Below are positions 24,666 through 36,065 of a stretch of DNA of 64,000 nucleotides, piece by piece (position 1 is the first letter of the stretch; every line of letters starts with the position of its first letter). The DNA is from Amoeboaphelidium protococcarum. Taxonomy: Eukaryota; Aphelidiomycota; Aphelidea. The DNA is taken from the NCBI GenBank assembly GCA_023515745.1, contig JALECJ010000007.1, forward strand, positions 1,286,612 through 1,350,611, read 5' to 3'. The position numbers and the translations under genes were made by a program. The notes beneath the pieces are model-generated. The model made no database searches and had not been told where the DNA came from. It saw only the letters and a program-made list of their open reading frames with translations.

Positions 24666-25076
24666 ATGGTACGCGTTTAGAGTAGATATTTTCTGATTAA
24701 ATTCTAGCAATAATAATAATAATAAAGCAGTGGAAATAGTACATTGAAATCCCAAGGACAAGTGTATGAGCTGATATAATAAGCGATGCTTAGAGAGTTT
24801 GGTGAGCGCGGCGTGATTTTGTTCTTGTCCAGATCTGGTGTAAAGTATTACAACCCCACTACAAGGTTATGTATATTCAGAGTGGCGCGTGAAACTGCGA
24901 AATACTTGAGATAGTGCTTTAGTAATTAGCTATCATATGTCCTGAGTATTGTGCATGTCAGCGGTTGTATTCGGCGTGTATAAGTGAAGATTTTGGATTT
25001 GAATAAAGCTCTTCTACTGGAAGACTTGAAATCTTACGAAGCGGAGCGATAGAAAATTTAATAACTGCTTCCATGA
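24666..25076 (+). CDS. RNase P/MRP subunit POP5
   Basis: 136 residues, the usual POP5 size. POP5 is a conserved protein of RNase P and RNase MRP, which process pre-tRNA and pre-rRNA in the nucleus. It starts MVRVQSRYFLIKF, has AMLREFGERG, SGVKYYNPTTRLCIFRVARE, and ILDLNK-type end with the conserved VLSIVHVSGCIRRVQVKIL. A six-Gln run after residue 13 is encoded CAA followed by five TAA. Stop TGA 25074. The stop of the convergent RhoGEF gene lies 107 bp away. Confidence 0.92.
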
Positions 25077-25182
25077 CTTTTCATATCACTGATATATTAC
25101 ATGAATGATGTTAATGTAAATTCCCTGGTATGTAGTAAAATGATATGAAATTCTCTATTGTATTCTTTTCAACAACAAAACA

Positions 25183-28100
25183 TCATTTCATTTAAGTGGA
25201 TGATGGTGCAGCAGAAGCAGCGGTGAATTGAGATATACTGGTAGCTTGCTTTTTCAAAACTTTCACCTTGTCAACGTTGAACACGGTACTGTCGATATCA
25301 TTACCATTCTAAGAACTTGTGGTGGGTGAAGATAGCTCTACAGCGGATGAGACACGGCGAGGAGGACTCTTGCTTACAGGCTTCAAGGCATCGGACTGTC
25401 GCGGTGTCTTGTCCACGCGCGCATCCACACTGATATTACCAATAGACGCGTAATGACTGTAATTCTAAGTACTTCTCAGCGACTGCGAGCCATTCTGACT
25501 GTTTGACGCAGACTCGGAGAGTTCATCAATAGCTATATCTGGGATTGTGAACATTGCCTAATCTTGGGAAGCTGATACTTTACTAAATGTACTGTTAGTG
25601 GTGTTGAAAGTACGCGTCTTATGTCTGCTCAACGCTTCTTTAATGTCATACGCCCACCTTGCTTTCTAATCAACAGACTCTGCAGCGAATTTATATTCCA
25701 CATCATTTTCGTCAATGATGATAAATTATTTTCTCACCTCTTTCCTCTTTAAAGGATCCTCAATCTCACCATTCTGTGGATATGGTATATCTTCAATAAA
25801 CTGAGCGGCACAGAGATTAATAGTCAGAATAGGCTGATACTTGAAAGTCTCTGCTCTAACTCTGGCCTGCTTTGACTTGACCAACTTTTGTCCAGTGAGT
25901 TTAGTATGAGACTCGCGCTTAGTCAGCACCAGAGAATCTGCAAATAGAAAAGCAAAGGATTACAGAGGCACAAGCTTCAATTCAGTCCTAGGTGACAGCG
26001 GACTGTGCAAAGTATCATTCTAGTTACCCATTGCGAACTCATCGTCGTCACCGGCTGTCAGCAGATCATCAATGTCAATATTAGGCTTCATCTTTACGGT
26101 ATTAACAGATGTGGCTTTACTCTCTTGATGCTTAAATTCTTTCGATTTACTCTTTCTCAGCTTCTTCAACTTTTAAGGCTTCGACTGGGATAGTGACGCG
26201 CTTGAAGGAGTAGACTAAAGTGGTAATTGCGTTTCCTGAGGCTACTCCTTTTGTGCCTTCTCCTAGGCATTTTTCTATGATGAATCTTCCTCCTTTAACT
26301 TTTAGATCTCAACAACGGGTACTTGTGTAGGCTGATAATATACCAACTCACCTTCACCAAGATAGTTCTCTTCAAGCTAGCTAGCAGAAACACCACTAGT
26401 GATGGTACTTGATTTCTAGTCAGTGACTGTATTGGTTGCTGTAGCAGCAGTCGTGGTCGAGCCAATAGTTCCCGTAGGATTAGACAGGAAACCAGAATAT
26501 TATGACCCACTAGAAACTCTTTTCAGCTCAAGAATATCCTAATCATTAGATTTTCCCTTGTTACCATTAGCATTTCCATTATTATTATTATTGTTGTTGT
26601 TCATATTCCCAACAGCCGGAGCACTGGCATTAGTTCCAAATAAGTACATTGAACCACCAGCTTTGCCTTTCAACATCTCAGAGCGTCTACTATCAGCATC
26701 TGGTGATAGGCTAAGATTGAATTGCGAAAATGCCATTGAGGTAGAGGCGCTATTTAACTGCGCTTACAGTGATTACAACTTGGACTTGTTCTCATGATAC
26801 GCTTTGGCTCTGTTCACTCTCACAGCAGCATCTTTCACCTTGACCAGGGCCTACTAGAGATGTACATAGTCCGGGTGGATAGTCCAAGTGTGCTTGAGAA
26901 AATCTTTCAACAAAAGTTCATAACGAGGAATTCGCTGAATAGGTAAAATCAACAATGAAGACAAGTCCTACCTCTTGACCTCTTTCAACTACTATACAGT
27001 CTCCACGTACTGGGCGAAAGCGGCGTTCTTCATACACTTCACCAGAGTATTCTTAGACTCCTAGAATCCTGTAGCATACACACTATACAATCTCAGCTAT
27101 TCCGCAAATGAACCAACCAATTACCCGATGCAACTGTACTCATCCCATCCATCAATGACTGATTTGAAATTATTTACAAACTATTTGTGCTTATCAGCAA
27201 TATCCTCCACATTCATGAAAATTGTGCTGATAATCTCCGGGTCGATACCCATCTCTTTAGCTAGGGAAGACATATGACTATGCTGAGGAGATGGTGCATT
27301 ACCCGATGAACTGGATGGTGCCAGACTAGGCTGAGATGAGACTTTGTCCACAGAGTAACCGGTAGAAGATGATAAAGAATCCTGAACTCCACACAGTGAA
27401 CGTAGTGGTTTCAGGAATAGCCTCACCAGTTGATCCAGCTATGTCACATAATTCACCTCTGTAGAATATAATTCCATAACGACGCGTGTCCTATGAGGCT
27501 AATACTTCTGTGCCAACTTACTGTACTTTTCCACCGCTAAGAGTCCACGCACCTAATGCCTTCTTACGCATGACTGAACCAGAGTAATATCTCTCAAAGT
27601 ACGCAAATACCTCTTTCTCTACAAATACATTCTTACCACACTCTAAATGATAATCACAGCCTTTCGCTACTCGGTAGAATAATTGTCCGTCTACTTAGTC
27701 TAAATCGAGGTGGACTTGACAATAACATCTTCCGTGATTATTGATACGGATTTGCCAGTGCTCCAAATAGAATCCACTCCAGGCTTTAAAACAATATCAA
27801 TCTCGGCAGAATCCATAGCAATGACGACGTTAGAGTACTACCGCCAGTAGCTGAGTAGGATTTACATCTTGTGCCTAGTATCGCATGATAGTTCAAACAA
27901 TGGCACGCTGGTCGCGGCATCTCCACTTTTACGCCATACAATACCAAAAGAAATATCCTTGATAGATGTAACAGAGAATTTCTAAGCCACGCGTCTGTTT
28001 CCCTCAACCAGGAGACAGGTGAAGTGAACGGTGCCCTGATCAAGAGCATCGACAACCTTCATCTCTGACACGTCGTCATCAATTCTCTAGATACAAATCG

Positions 28101-28274
28101 ACACGGCCACAATCTTATTCCAGAATCCAAACAGTCCAGTCGGTCTTTGCAGCATTTTACTTTCAATGCGAAGCACCTACATATAGAGCGATGAGGGAGT
28201 ATGAAGTCAATCGATCAATTTTAGTTTTAAATGATTTTTACCTCCCCTGAATTCTCTGTAATCGAATCACTCAT
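25183..28274 (-). CDS. Rho guanine nucleotide exchange factor with IQ motifs, one intron
   Basis: About 1008 residues. Exon 1 encodes MSDSITENSGE; intron 28177-28241 (GTAAAA...TATGTAG). Residues 12-165 resemble a myosin-type N-terminal/adaptor region of unknown fold. Two IQ-like motifs follow (AVIIIQSVVRMYLQRKRY and ITLVQSCVRRHQVRG), expected to bind calmodulin. Residues about 243-450 are a Dbl homology domain: RVVMELYSTEVNYVTQLDQL, FVNNFKSVIDGWDEY, and CR3 LLILPIQRIPRYELLLKDFL. The C-terminal 500 residues are low-complexity with an Asn run (NMNNNNNNNNGN) and many Gln codons TAA/TAG. No clear PH domain after the DH, which is unusual. Acts presumably on Rho GTPases in actin signalling. Confidence 0.87.
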
Positions 28275-28889
28275 CTTGGCTCGAGTCAATTCAATTTCTC
28301 GCGCTCTAGTTGTAAAGGATGAAGATTTTCTTTGAAGTTAAAATGGTGCAATAATCTTTGTAATTGATGCAATCTATAAAGGACTGGAAAAAGTTAAGAA
28401 TATCACGCCCCCATATAATTAATTGTAAAGGGATTTAACAACGACAACAATCTTCATCAATCAATAAGCTAAAAATAGACCGCGTCGTTTCATCTGGTTG
28501 ATCTCGCAATTCTTTGTGAAATATGATTCACTTGGCATTCTATATAGACTATACTATAGTGTTCAGAACTATCATTCAGACATAGTATTTTAGAACATAA
28601 CATTACGTTGGAATGTCTCTAGAAACTTATGCATTATCTAGATTGAGTGATCTAACTAGGGGATGACTCTGCATCGATGACCACGATTTTCACACGCTGT
28701 GGTTGTAATCAGTTTCATGATGACTACATTGTGACGACGACACCACTGATATTATTCAACTATGACTAACCCGTGCGGATATAAGCTCGACACATACCAG
28801 ATCCCTCTCTTCTTCCAATATAACTTTTATAACTTGTGTATCTGAAATATATTACACTTACTTTACTTTACTATATATATCAACTGAAT
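28275..28889. other. Divergent intergenic region, 615 bp
   Basis: Between the divergent RhoGEF and Val/Glu/His-repeat genes. AT-rich with TATA-like runs near 28541-28560 and 28871-28880, the latter about 10-20 bp before the ATG at 28890. No supported ORF or RNA gene seen. Confidence 0.5.
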
Positions 28890-29591
28890 ATGTTTGGACT
28901 CGGAAAGCATCGTCATTAGAACAAAGAGACAGAGAACGTTCCATTCAACAAGGAGTCGCAGTCACATCATCATGTCAACGCAGCTGAGATTGTGAAGAAT
29001 CCTGACAAGGTTGTACAGAGAAAGCATGCTGACATCGTGGTGAATAACAAGGAAGTTCATGAGGTGACTGAAGTCTAGCCTGTGGTTGAGAGACGTCGTG
29101 AGCATGAAATCCACAAGCCTGTCGTTGAGAAGAAGCAGGAGCACATTGTGGCTCCAGAGTAGCATGTCCAGGCTCAGCTGCCTACTCAGCACCGTGAATT
29201 CGCTGCTCCTAAAGCTGATATCACTGGCCAGTTGAATGCTGAAATGCAGAAACATCGCCCTGTGGAACGTGGTGTATCTGTTGACAAGTAGACTGTGGTT
29301 AACCAACCTCAAATTCATGAACACAATTCTGTCAAGGTTGTGGAGGAGATCTAGCCAGTGATTGAGCGTGAAATTGAATAGCACAAGGTAATCCACACTG
29401 TGCAGCCTATCAAGGAGCGTGTCATTGAAACGCCTCAAGTTCTGCCAGTTGAGGTGAGAGAAGTCAAGGGTGGTTAGTTCACCGCCACTGTAACTGATTC
29501 TAATATTGCTGCAGCTGGTCCTGATGATACCACTTCACTAGGCACTTCATCTGCAAGCAGTTCCGATCTTGAGCAAGAACGCCGTCTATGA
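28890..29591 (+). CDS. Val/Glu/His-rich repeat protein, cytoskeletal or stress-type
   Basis: 233 residues from ATG 28890 to TGA 29589. Highly charged, with repeating VxE/VxP/IxxxV phrases: VNNKEVHEVTEVQPVVERR, HEIHKPVVEKKQEH, VVEEIQPVIEREIEQH, KVIHTVQPIKERVIETP, LPVEVREVKGG. No signal peptide, no membrane segment, one short Ser-rich tail. The pattern recalls fungal 'HEVTE.QPVIER' hydrophilic proteins and the valine-proline repeats of protist articulins; I cannot choose between them. Codon use is noticeably regular and low in TAA/TAG (about six), as in highly expressed genes. An unusually clean open frame exists on the opposite strand, a side effect of the repeats. Confidence 0.75.
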
Positions 29592-29788
29592 GTATCCCAT
29601 ATCTCTGCTGGATTCAAGGACAAACTGGTGGCATCGTGATATTGACAATGTGAACTTTATTAATAAGCGGCCTGTATGAAATATATGAAATTGAAAATTA
29701 CAATATCTGAATCTTTCGCTAAACAGTTTTTATTGATCACTGTAATGATCATCCTTATAACAATCCACCGCAGCAATGATACATACGA

Positions 29789-31168
29789 TCACAAGTACAA
29801 TCCCTCTGGAGTACCTTCCTACTTTGTCTTGAGCACCTTCTCCTTAGCCTTGCGCAGATCATCAGCACAGACGCGCATACGTCTCTCACGCAGAGCCAGT
29901 AGACCGGCCTCAGTACAGATAGCCTTGATATCAGCACCACTAAGATCATCTTTACTCAGTACAAACTCATCCAGATCTACATCCTCAGCCAGATTCATGC
30001 GGCCAGTGTGCACGTTGAAAATGCGTCTCTTCGTCTTATAGTCAGGCAGAGGAAACTCAATCTTTCTATCAATTCTACCAGCTCTAATTAGAGCGGGATC
30101 CAGCGATTCGATTCTATTGGTGGCCATTATGACTTTGATATCTCCACGGTCATCGAAACCGTCCAATTGGTTCAGCAGCTCAAGCATAGTTCTCTGAATC
30201 TCACGTTCACCACCACTGTTGGAGTCGTATCTCTTGGTACCGACAGCATCGATTTCATCAATAAAAATGATAGAAGGTGCAGAATCTGCGGCTGTCTGAA
30301 ATAACTGACGCACCAACTTTGGACCTTCACCCAGATACTTTTGAATCAGCTCAGAGCCGACTATACGCAGAAAGGTGGCACTAGTCTGGTTGGCCACAGC
30401 CTTGGCTAACAGCGTCTTTCCAGTACCAGGTTGTCCATACAATATGACACCTTTAGGCGGACGGATTCCCATCTCTTCATACAATTCTGGATGAGTCAGT
30501 GGCAGTTCAACACTCTCCTTAATCTCTTAAATCTACTGCTCCAGTCCACCAACGTCAGCATAAGTCTCAGTCGGGGCCTTGTCCATCTTCATCACATTGA
30601 CTGTGGCATCCGTATCATCATTAAATAGACCAACAATTGAACTAGTCTTGTTATGCAGCAAAACAGTGCATCCCGGTTCCAGTTGATCCTTATCTACAAC
30701 AGACAAGATGGTGACATAAGTCTCAGGTCCGCCCTAAGAAGTACTGACAATAGCATGATCATCATCAATAACTTCCTCCAGTTGGCCTAGAGATAGCGGA
30801 GTTCCTCTGAGTTGATCCACCTGATTTCTCTCATCTTCCTACTGCTTCTGATGTGCCGTCTCTCCCTCAGCTGCACCATTAGCACCAGCCTTACTAGCAG
30901 CCTTGGCTCTGCTCACCTTGTACTACTCCTGATTCTAAATAAATTCCTCCTCCAACAATAAATAATCTTTAATTCTCTCCGCTCGAAGCAACTTCAACTT
31001 GCACCTGGTTGTGGGATAGATTTGAGGCAACTTGTTAGGACCCTCAGCTCCCTTGCGCTTCTTCTTTCCAATTCTAGTTGGACCAGCTGGAGGTTCATAC
31101 TTTTTCTTCTCCTGCTTCTTCTTTTCGTTATTCTACTACTAACTTTACTAACTTGGTGCAGCTCCCAT
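29789..31168 (-). CDS. 26S proteasome regulatory subunit 4 (RPT2/PSMC1)
   Basis: 459 residues, the family length. AAA+ ATPase of the 19S base that unfolds substrates for the 20S core. N terminus MGAAPSQQSQQQNNEKKKQ retains MG (myristoylation site known in RPT2) and a basic stretch with [14 protein letters not shown]; then [20 protein letters not shown]. ATPase: Walker [17 protein letters not shown], Walker [38 protein letters not shown]. The C terminus ends [10 protein letters not shown], carrying the HbYX-type tail that inserts into the 20S ring. Conserved Gln in this tail is encoded by TAG, direct evidence for the code. Confidence 0.97.
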
Positions 31169-31506
31169 ATTTGATATAAACTAAACGTAATATATTGCGT
31201 AATAGGCGATAACACTAGCTTTAACTACAAAGAACGAAAGAATTGTTCCGCTGACTGACTCTCTCTGTCTGTCTCTCTCTCTCTCTCAATGGAAGAAACG
31301 TGCAGTGAAATCTCACAGAAGAAGCGACAGAGGAAAAGACTTGTCTGACGACTGAATGAACGACGTGACAAAATTTTCAAACTGTTTCACGCACGAAATA
31401 TTCTCATCATCCGCTGCCTTATACTTACCCCCAAAAAGTGAATTAAAGCTTAGTTTTGTCCATTTCGTTTTAAATACCAAGTAATCACATAGTCTCATAA
31501 GATAAG
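31169..31506. promoter_or_regulatory. Divergent promoter region RPT2/APC10 with CT-rich microsatellite
   Basis: 338 bp between divergent starts. Positions 31251-31288 are a (CT)n/(GTCT)n polypyrimidine tract. A 67-codon minus-strand frame at 31313-31516 overlaps the APC10 start and looks like chance. No other element identified. Confidence 0.45.
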
Positions 31507-32277
31507 ATGTTGTCATCTAAAATTGGTGAGATTGAAAGTGCGAATAAGCTGAGTCTGAGATAGTTTGAGAAGGATGTATCTACTAAAGTGTAATGGTCAG
31601 TGAGTTCAGTTAAGGCGGCTTATAATGTTTACAAGTTGATCGATAACGATGTTTCTACGTACTGGCAGTCTGATGGGAACTAGCCTCATGAAATTGTAAT
31701 TACGATGGATCCGCAGGGGAAAATGATTCCTATAAGTAGAGTTTTGATTTATTGCGACTGGAGATTAGATGAGAGCTATTGTCCGCGAGTGATTGTTGTG
31801 AAGGCGGATGGGGTGGAAGTGGAGCGAGTTCAAGTTCCCGGTGATTTAGACGACGAGCAGCGAGACAGTATGGACGCTGATGTTGAAGAGAACGAGCGAT
31901 GGTGTGAAGTGGATTTTGGATCATTGTTATAAGATGAAGAAGATTCCATCGATGGTCCATCTACTGCAGATTAAAAATTGTTCAGATGCAACAAGATATC
32001 CTTATCGATTGTTTCAAATCACTAGAATGGAAAAGATTCGCACATTCGGCTGATTAAAGTTTACGCGTCCACTTTGGATGAAACGCGTCAATATGAGGAA
32101 GATTAAGACTTTCGCATGGTAGATCGGCAAGTTTATCCGTTACAAAGAAATGAACATCCACAGTAGTAGTAGAAGAAATTTACTTAATTGCAAGATTTGC
32201 AGAGACAAGCTGAGGCAGCCCTTGGCACAAGAAAAGGGGAGAGATCATTTGTTGAAAGAATGTCTCTGATTCGCTGA
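31507..32277 (+). CDS. Anaphase-promoting complex subunit APC10/DOC1
   Basis: 256 residues. APC10 helps the APC/C ubiquitin ligase bind degron substrates. The DOC domain shows QWSVSSVKAAYNVYKLIDND, TYWQSDGNQPHEIVI, ISRVLIYCDWRLDESYCPR and NHQNGKDSHIRLIKVYAS. Between the two halves there is an acidic insert of about 25 residues (DEQRDSMDADVEENERW). After the domain come about 60 extra residues with a short Gln run, and the protein ends ...MSLIR: the C-terminal Ile-Arg tail that docks APC10 on CDC27-type subunits is kept despite the extension. Stop TGA 32275. TAG codes Gln in SDGNQPH, a conserved site. Confidence 0.95.
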
Positions 32278-32458
32278 TTCTCCATCCCCTGGTCACAATA
32301 CGAGGAGCGGATGTTGTATGAGTGCGGAGGATGTGATAAATGGCTCTTGATATGCTCTTCATTCTCTCTTCTTTCTTCTGTCTATATATCTATTATTTTG
32401 TAAAAATATCTATACTTGTTTCCTAAAAGTTTGCATCCTTACTTATCGTTTCAGAAAG

Positions 32459-33472
32459 ATGATTGTTAGTTATACCTTGATTGCATCTTGCTTGCTCGCT
32501 GCCTCTCTATCTGCCCCAGTGCAAACACCTGATTATGCACCAAAGAATTCGGTCAAAATTGTGCTGGACTGTGCTGCTTATCTGTGCACTAATAATCTGA
32601 CGCTGGCTGACTTGAACAATTCCACTCAGCCAATCTTGCCTAAAGCTGCTTATAACGTTACTGCTCCTGTCTAAAATGGTACCAGTAACAATTCACCTGC
32701 TCCTGTCCATCATGATACCAAAAGTAATTCCACTGCTCCTGTCTAGAATGGCCCTGCTTCTGTTATAGTCACCCCGACTGACAATGTCATCCCAGATGTG
32801 CCGCATCAATAACAGCATAATACCACATCCACTATCATTCTGATTCCAAGCTCTACTTCTTCTTCCACCTAGACTCCATCAGCTACTCCAGCTAAGCCAA
32901 CTTTCCTCAGTGTCGGTAACGTGCAAAGCTCTGATCAAGACACTCACACTGGTGGTAGTGGATTTTTCGGTGGAGACTCTGGTGGAGTTGACGCGTCCGG
33001 TAATGGTGTCAACAACAATCTGACAGGCAATGGTTCATAGATTGACAAAGCTGAAGTTGGTAACGCGCTGAATGTGTCGTCTGACGTTAAAACTGGAAAT
33101 GGTCGTGGCTGGGGTAGCTCAGGAGGTCAGTCCAATGTGGGTAACTCTATAAACAATAGTGCCACTGGAGCTTAGAACACCACTGTGGGCAGTCTCAATG
33201 TTGGTAATACTATCTCCACATCGTAGGACTCCAATACGGGTAATGCTGGTTCATTTGGTGGCAGCTCTGGATAGATTGAAAATTCAGGTAACGGATAGGA
33301 TAATCACGTCAATCTGGCGCCAGATTAACAGGGCGAAATCAATGGTGCAGTTGGAACGGTCCAAGGCTCCGGCTCATCTACCTCTACCGGTAGCAACGGC
33401 GTGCTCAGTTTTGGCGGCCAGACTGGTTCAGTTAAAGGATCAGGAAATGGTCTCGGAAACACCATCAACTGA
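32459..33472 (+). CDS. Secreted repeat protein A (VGN / GFFGGDSG repeats)
   Basis: 337 residues. Signal peptide MIVSYTLIASCLLAASLSAP, then a Thr/Ser/Pro-rich N-glycosylation-rich segment with repeated NxT/NxS sites. From about residue 160 the protein is a repetitive Gly/Asn/Ser array: SVGNVQSS, GGSGFFGGDSGGVDASGNG, VGNALNVSSDVKTGNGRG, VGNSINNSATG, VGNTISTS, GSFGGSSGQIENSGNG, LSFGGQTGSVKGSGNGLGNT. The alternation of short polar and small residues suggests a beta-solenoid or amyloid-like extracellular fibre; this is inference. Stop TGA 33470. Its paralogue follows 484 bp downstream on the same strand. Confidence 0.8.
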
Positions 33473-33956
33473 ACACATCATACAAGAGCTTAAAGTAAGT
33501 ATTTCATAGAGATGTTGTGATAGAATGTTAGTAATAAAGAGTTAAAATTGTTTAATCTATAAATCGTAAGTTTCATATTTACTGCAATTCATGGGCAGGC
33601 ATTGTCACGTCTTGTGATTATGCTACGCGCGATATTATATGAACATTTCAATTACTTTTCAATTTATTAATCTCTAGCTAGCATATCACCTGATTTAAAT
33701 CAGACAGATGTCTATATTTTTAAAATACGTAGTCTTTGCTAGTACCAGCTATGTCAGAGTCAACTGACTATTGAGTCACGATGGTTTGGTACTCCTTATC
33801 AGCTGAATCGGAGTTGTGATCCAGGAGTCATTTTGATATGCTCCAATAGATTTCTGCCCCAGTCTCTCTTCTTGTCTTTCAACATAACTGATAATTAATT
33901 TGACATAGTTTTAATCTGCTACTATTTGGTAACTATAATAATACCGTGTATTGAAT
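33473..33956. other. Spacer between secreted-repeat paralogues, 484 bp
   Basis: AT-rich. Contains no supported gene. It separates two tandemly duplicated genes and must contain the second gene's promoter. Confidence 0.5.
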
Positions 33957-34760
33957 ATGTTAATCAATTCCTTCGCTTTTGCGGTGTGCTCCTGCTTAGT
34001 TGCGCTGGACTCTATCTAGGCTAATCCTATCCCTCAGACTTATGGCGCACAGCCTGCCAATCCAGTGCCAGCACCGGCACCAGTTGCACCTGCCCCATCT
34101 GCTACTTAGCCAGGCGCGCCACCTTAGTAAACACCAGCTGTGGTCCCTCCTGCTCCATCCCTTCCTCAAGCCAAAGCTGAGACTCAGAATATATCCGTTG
34201 GCAATGTGAAGAATGCTCAGCAAGACGCGTCCACTGGTAAATCTGGATTCTTTGGTGGAGACAGTGGTGATGTCAGCAAAGCAGGTAATGCGGTGGGTAA
34301 CAGCTTTACATCCAATGGCTCTACTACTGAGAATGCCGAAGTTGGTAATGTAGCTAATTCCAGCTCCGAGACCAAGACTGGAAATGGGCGTGGCTTTGGT
34401 GATTCCGGTTCAATGAACTCTGTGGGTAATTCCATCAATAACTCTGCATCCGGTTCATCTGGAGTTGATTTAGGGTCCGTAATTGTTGGTAACTCCATCT
34501 CTACTTCGTAGAAATCGGATACTGGTAAAGGTGGTTTCTTTGGCGGTGACTCTGGAAGCATTAGCAATTCTGGTAACGCGTAGAACAACAACGCAGATTT
34601 TAGTTCTTTTAGCTCTGGCTCTATCGGCTCTGTAAATGCGCAGATTGGTACTGTTAGTGGCTCAAGCTCTGAAATATCTACCGGTAATACTGGCTTCTTT
34701 GGTGGTGGTAGTGGTGAAGTGTCCAACACTGGTAACGGCCTCAACAATAGCATAAATTGA
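33957..34760 (+). CDS. Secreted repeat protein B, paralogue of A
   Basis: 267 residues, ATG 33957 to TGA 34758. Signal peptide-like start MLINSFAFAVCSCLVALDSI, then a Pro/Ala-rich linker (NPVPAPAPVAPAPSATQPG) and the same Gly/Asn/Ser array as protein A: ISVGNVKNAQQDASTGKS, GFFGGDSGDVSKAGNAVGNS, VGNVANSSSETKTGNGRG, VGNSINNSASGSSG, VGNSISTSQKSDTGKG, GFFGGDSGSISNSGNAQ, STGNTGFFGGGSGEVSNTG, ending GNGLNNSIN. The arrays of A and B align unit by unit, while their linkers differ. Extracellular or wall-associated role inferred. Confidence 0.8.
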
Positions 34761-35012
34761 ACGTTAAATGAAACAGAAATATTTGAATTGTGATAATAAA
34801 TAGACGTGGTTTAATTTTTCAATTGATTTTTGTTGATAATCTACTGTATGGTTGCATCTTGTATTACTATGACCATTGCTTCATACTAACTTGGTTCACA
34901 AAAATTGGCAACACTATGTCGTTGTAGATCAGCCTGTTTAAGTCATCTCAAATTATAAAGTCCAAACTAATCAAACATTATAACGAAATGAGACAACATT
35001 CTATCAAAGAGA

Positions 35013-36065
35013 TCACAAATTATTATTAGGATAAGGGACAATGTACTTGGCATCGACGACGCGTCTGCGGCCGTCATCCTCTTCAAACTGAACAACATAG
35101 GAGTAGCCACTAGACGTGTTGATATCCAACTTTGGTCCTTCCAAATATGTCGCTCTATACAGACAAGAAGTGTCCGGGAAAAGGGCGAGGACCACAGCCT
35201 GAGGATTAAACTTCTTGGTATTCTCATCAAGTATGACAATATTCTTTTCACTTACACGATATCTCTTGCGATACTCAGCGCTAGTCGGATCAGGTTCCGC
35301 GTCTTCAACCTCAAATCTAACTTCCTACTGATCACCAGAATTAGTATAAAGATCGGCATTTTAGGTGGGAGAAAGTTGCTTGATTATTCGAGCCAGAATC
35401 CATATATCGTCAGCGTTAGACTTATGCGTATTGATCGCCACCATCTAATTAGGCTCCCACTATCCAATGGCATTAACCTTAGTGTCATTTTTACTATCTT
35501 GATCTAGGCGCCTCTTTTTAATCCGTTCATTAATAGCTGAATTAGGAATCTCTGGCTTCTTGATAGATCCGTGATCTTGGGCATCTTCATCATCTTCACT
35601 GATATCGCCAAGCAGTAACGCAAGCTGGTTATCAATTGCATTTAGCAACTTATTTTCATCTTACGTCTTTTATATAGCAGAACTGTACAACTTTCTGCAC
35701 TTTTTAGAGTACTTGAGTTAATTTTAAATGCCATCGGAGTCTAGCACAGTGCCAGCGGGAGGATACATGATGCCAGGATTTTTGCGCATCTTTGAGTGGA
35801 GCCTGTTCAGTGTAGAAATGTATTCAACAAGCGCAGAGTGACTATCCGATATCTGAGTTAACAATTTCTTGAGCGAGTCATTGCCCTGATTGTCTTACTA
35901 GAATTGCATACTCTACGGTGACTACTGAGCAGCTGCATTACCTCCACTACCACTACCACTACCACCTAGTAAAGACGGATCTATCGTCACTGGAAACAGC
36001 GGCTCAGTATCAGATAAAGTTCGCTTTAATTTATATTGTTGTGCCAGCGGGACTTAATTCGACAT
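35013..36065 (-). CDS. SAGA complex subunit SGF29
   Basis: 350 residues. SGF29 reads H3K4me2/3 through a tandem Tudor domain in the SAGA histone acetyltransferase complex. ATG 36065 gives MSNQVPLAQQYKLKRTL; an internal ATG at 35909 is an alternative. N-terminal half: Ser/Gly linker (GGSGSGSGGN), helical segment (SLKKLLTQISDSHSALVEYI) and acidic patch (GDISEDDEDAQD). C-terminal Tudor pair: WEPNQMVAINTH, DDIWILARIIKQLSPTQ, YRVSEKNIVIL, VVLALFPDTSCLYRATY and YSYVVQFEEDDGRRRVVDAKYIVPYP, with the DTxxFY/YRAT pattern typical of the family. Stop TGA 35013. Confidence 0.9.

Noticed and set aside
31251-31288. CT-rich tract as a specific regulatory element
   Set aside because: Simple-sequence DNA near a divergent promoter; no evidence for a defined role.
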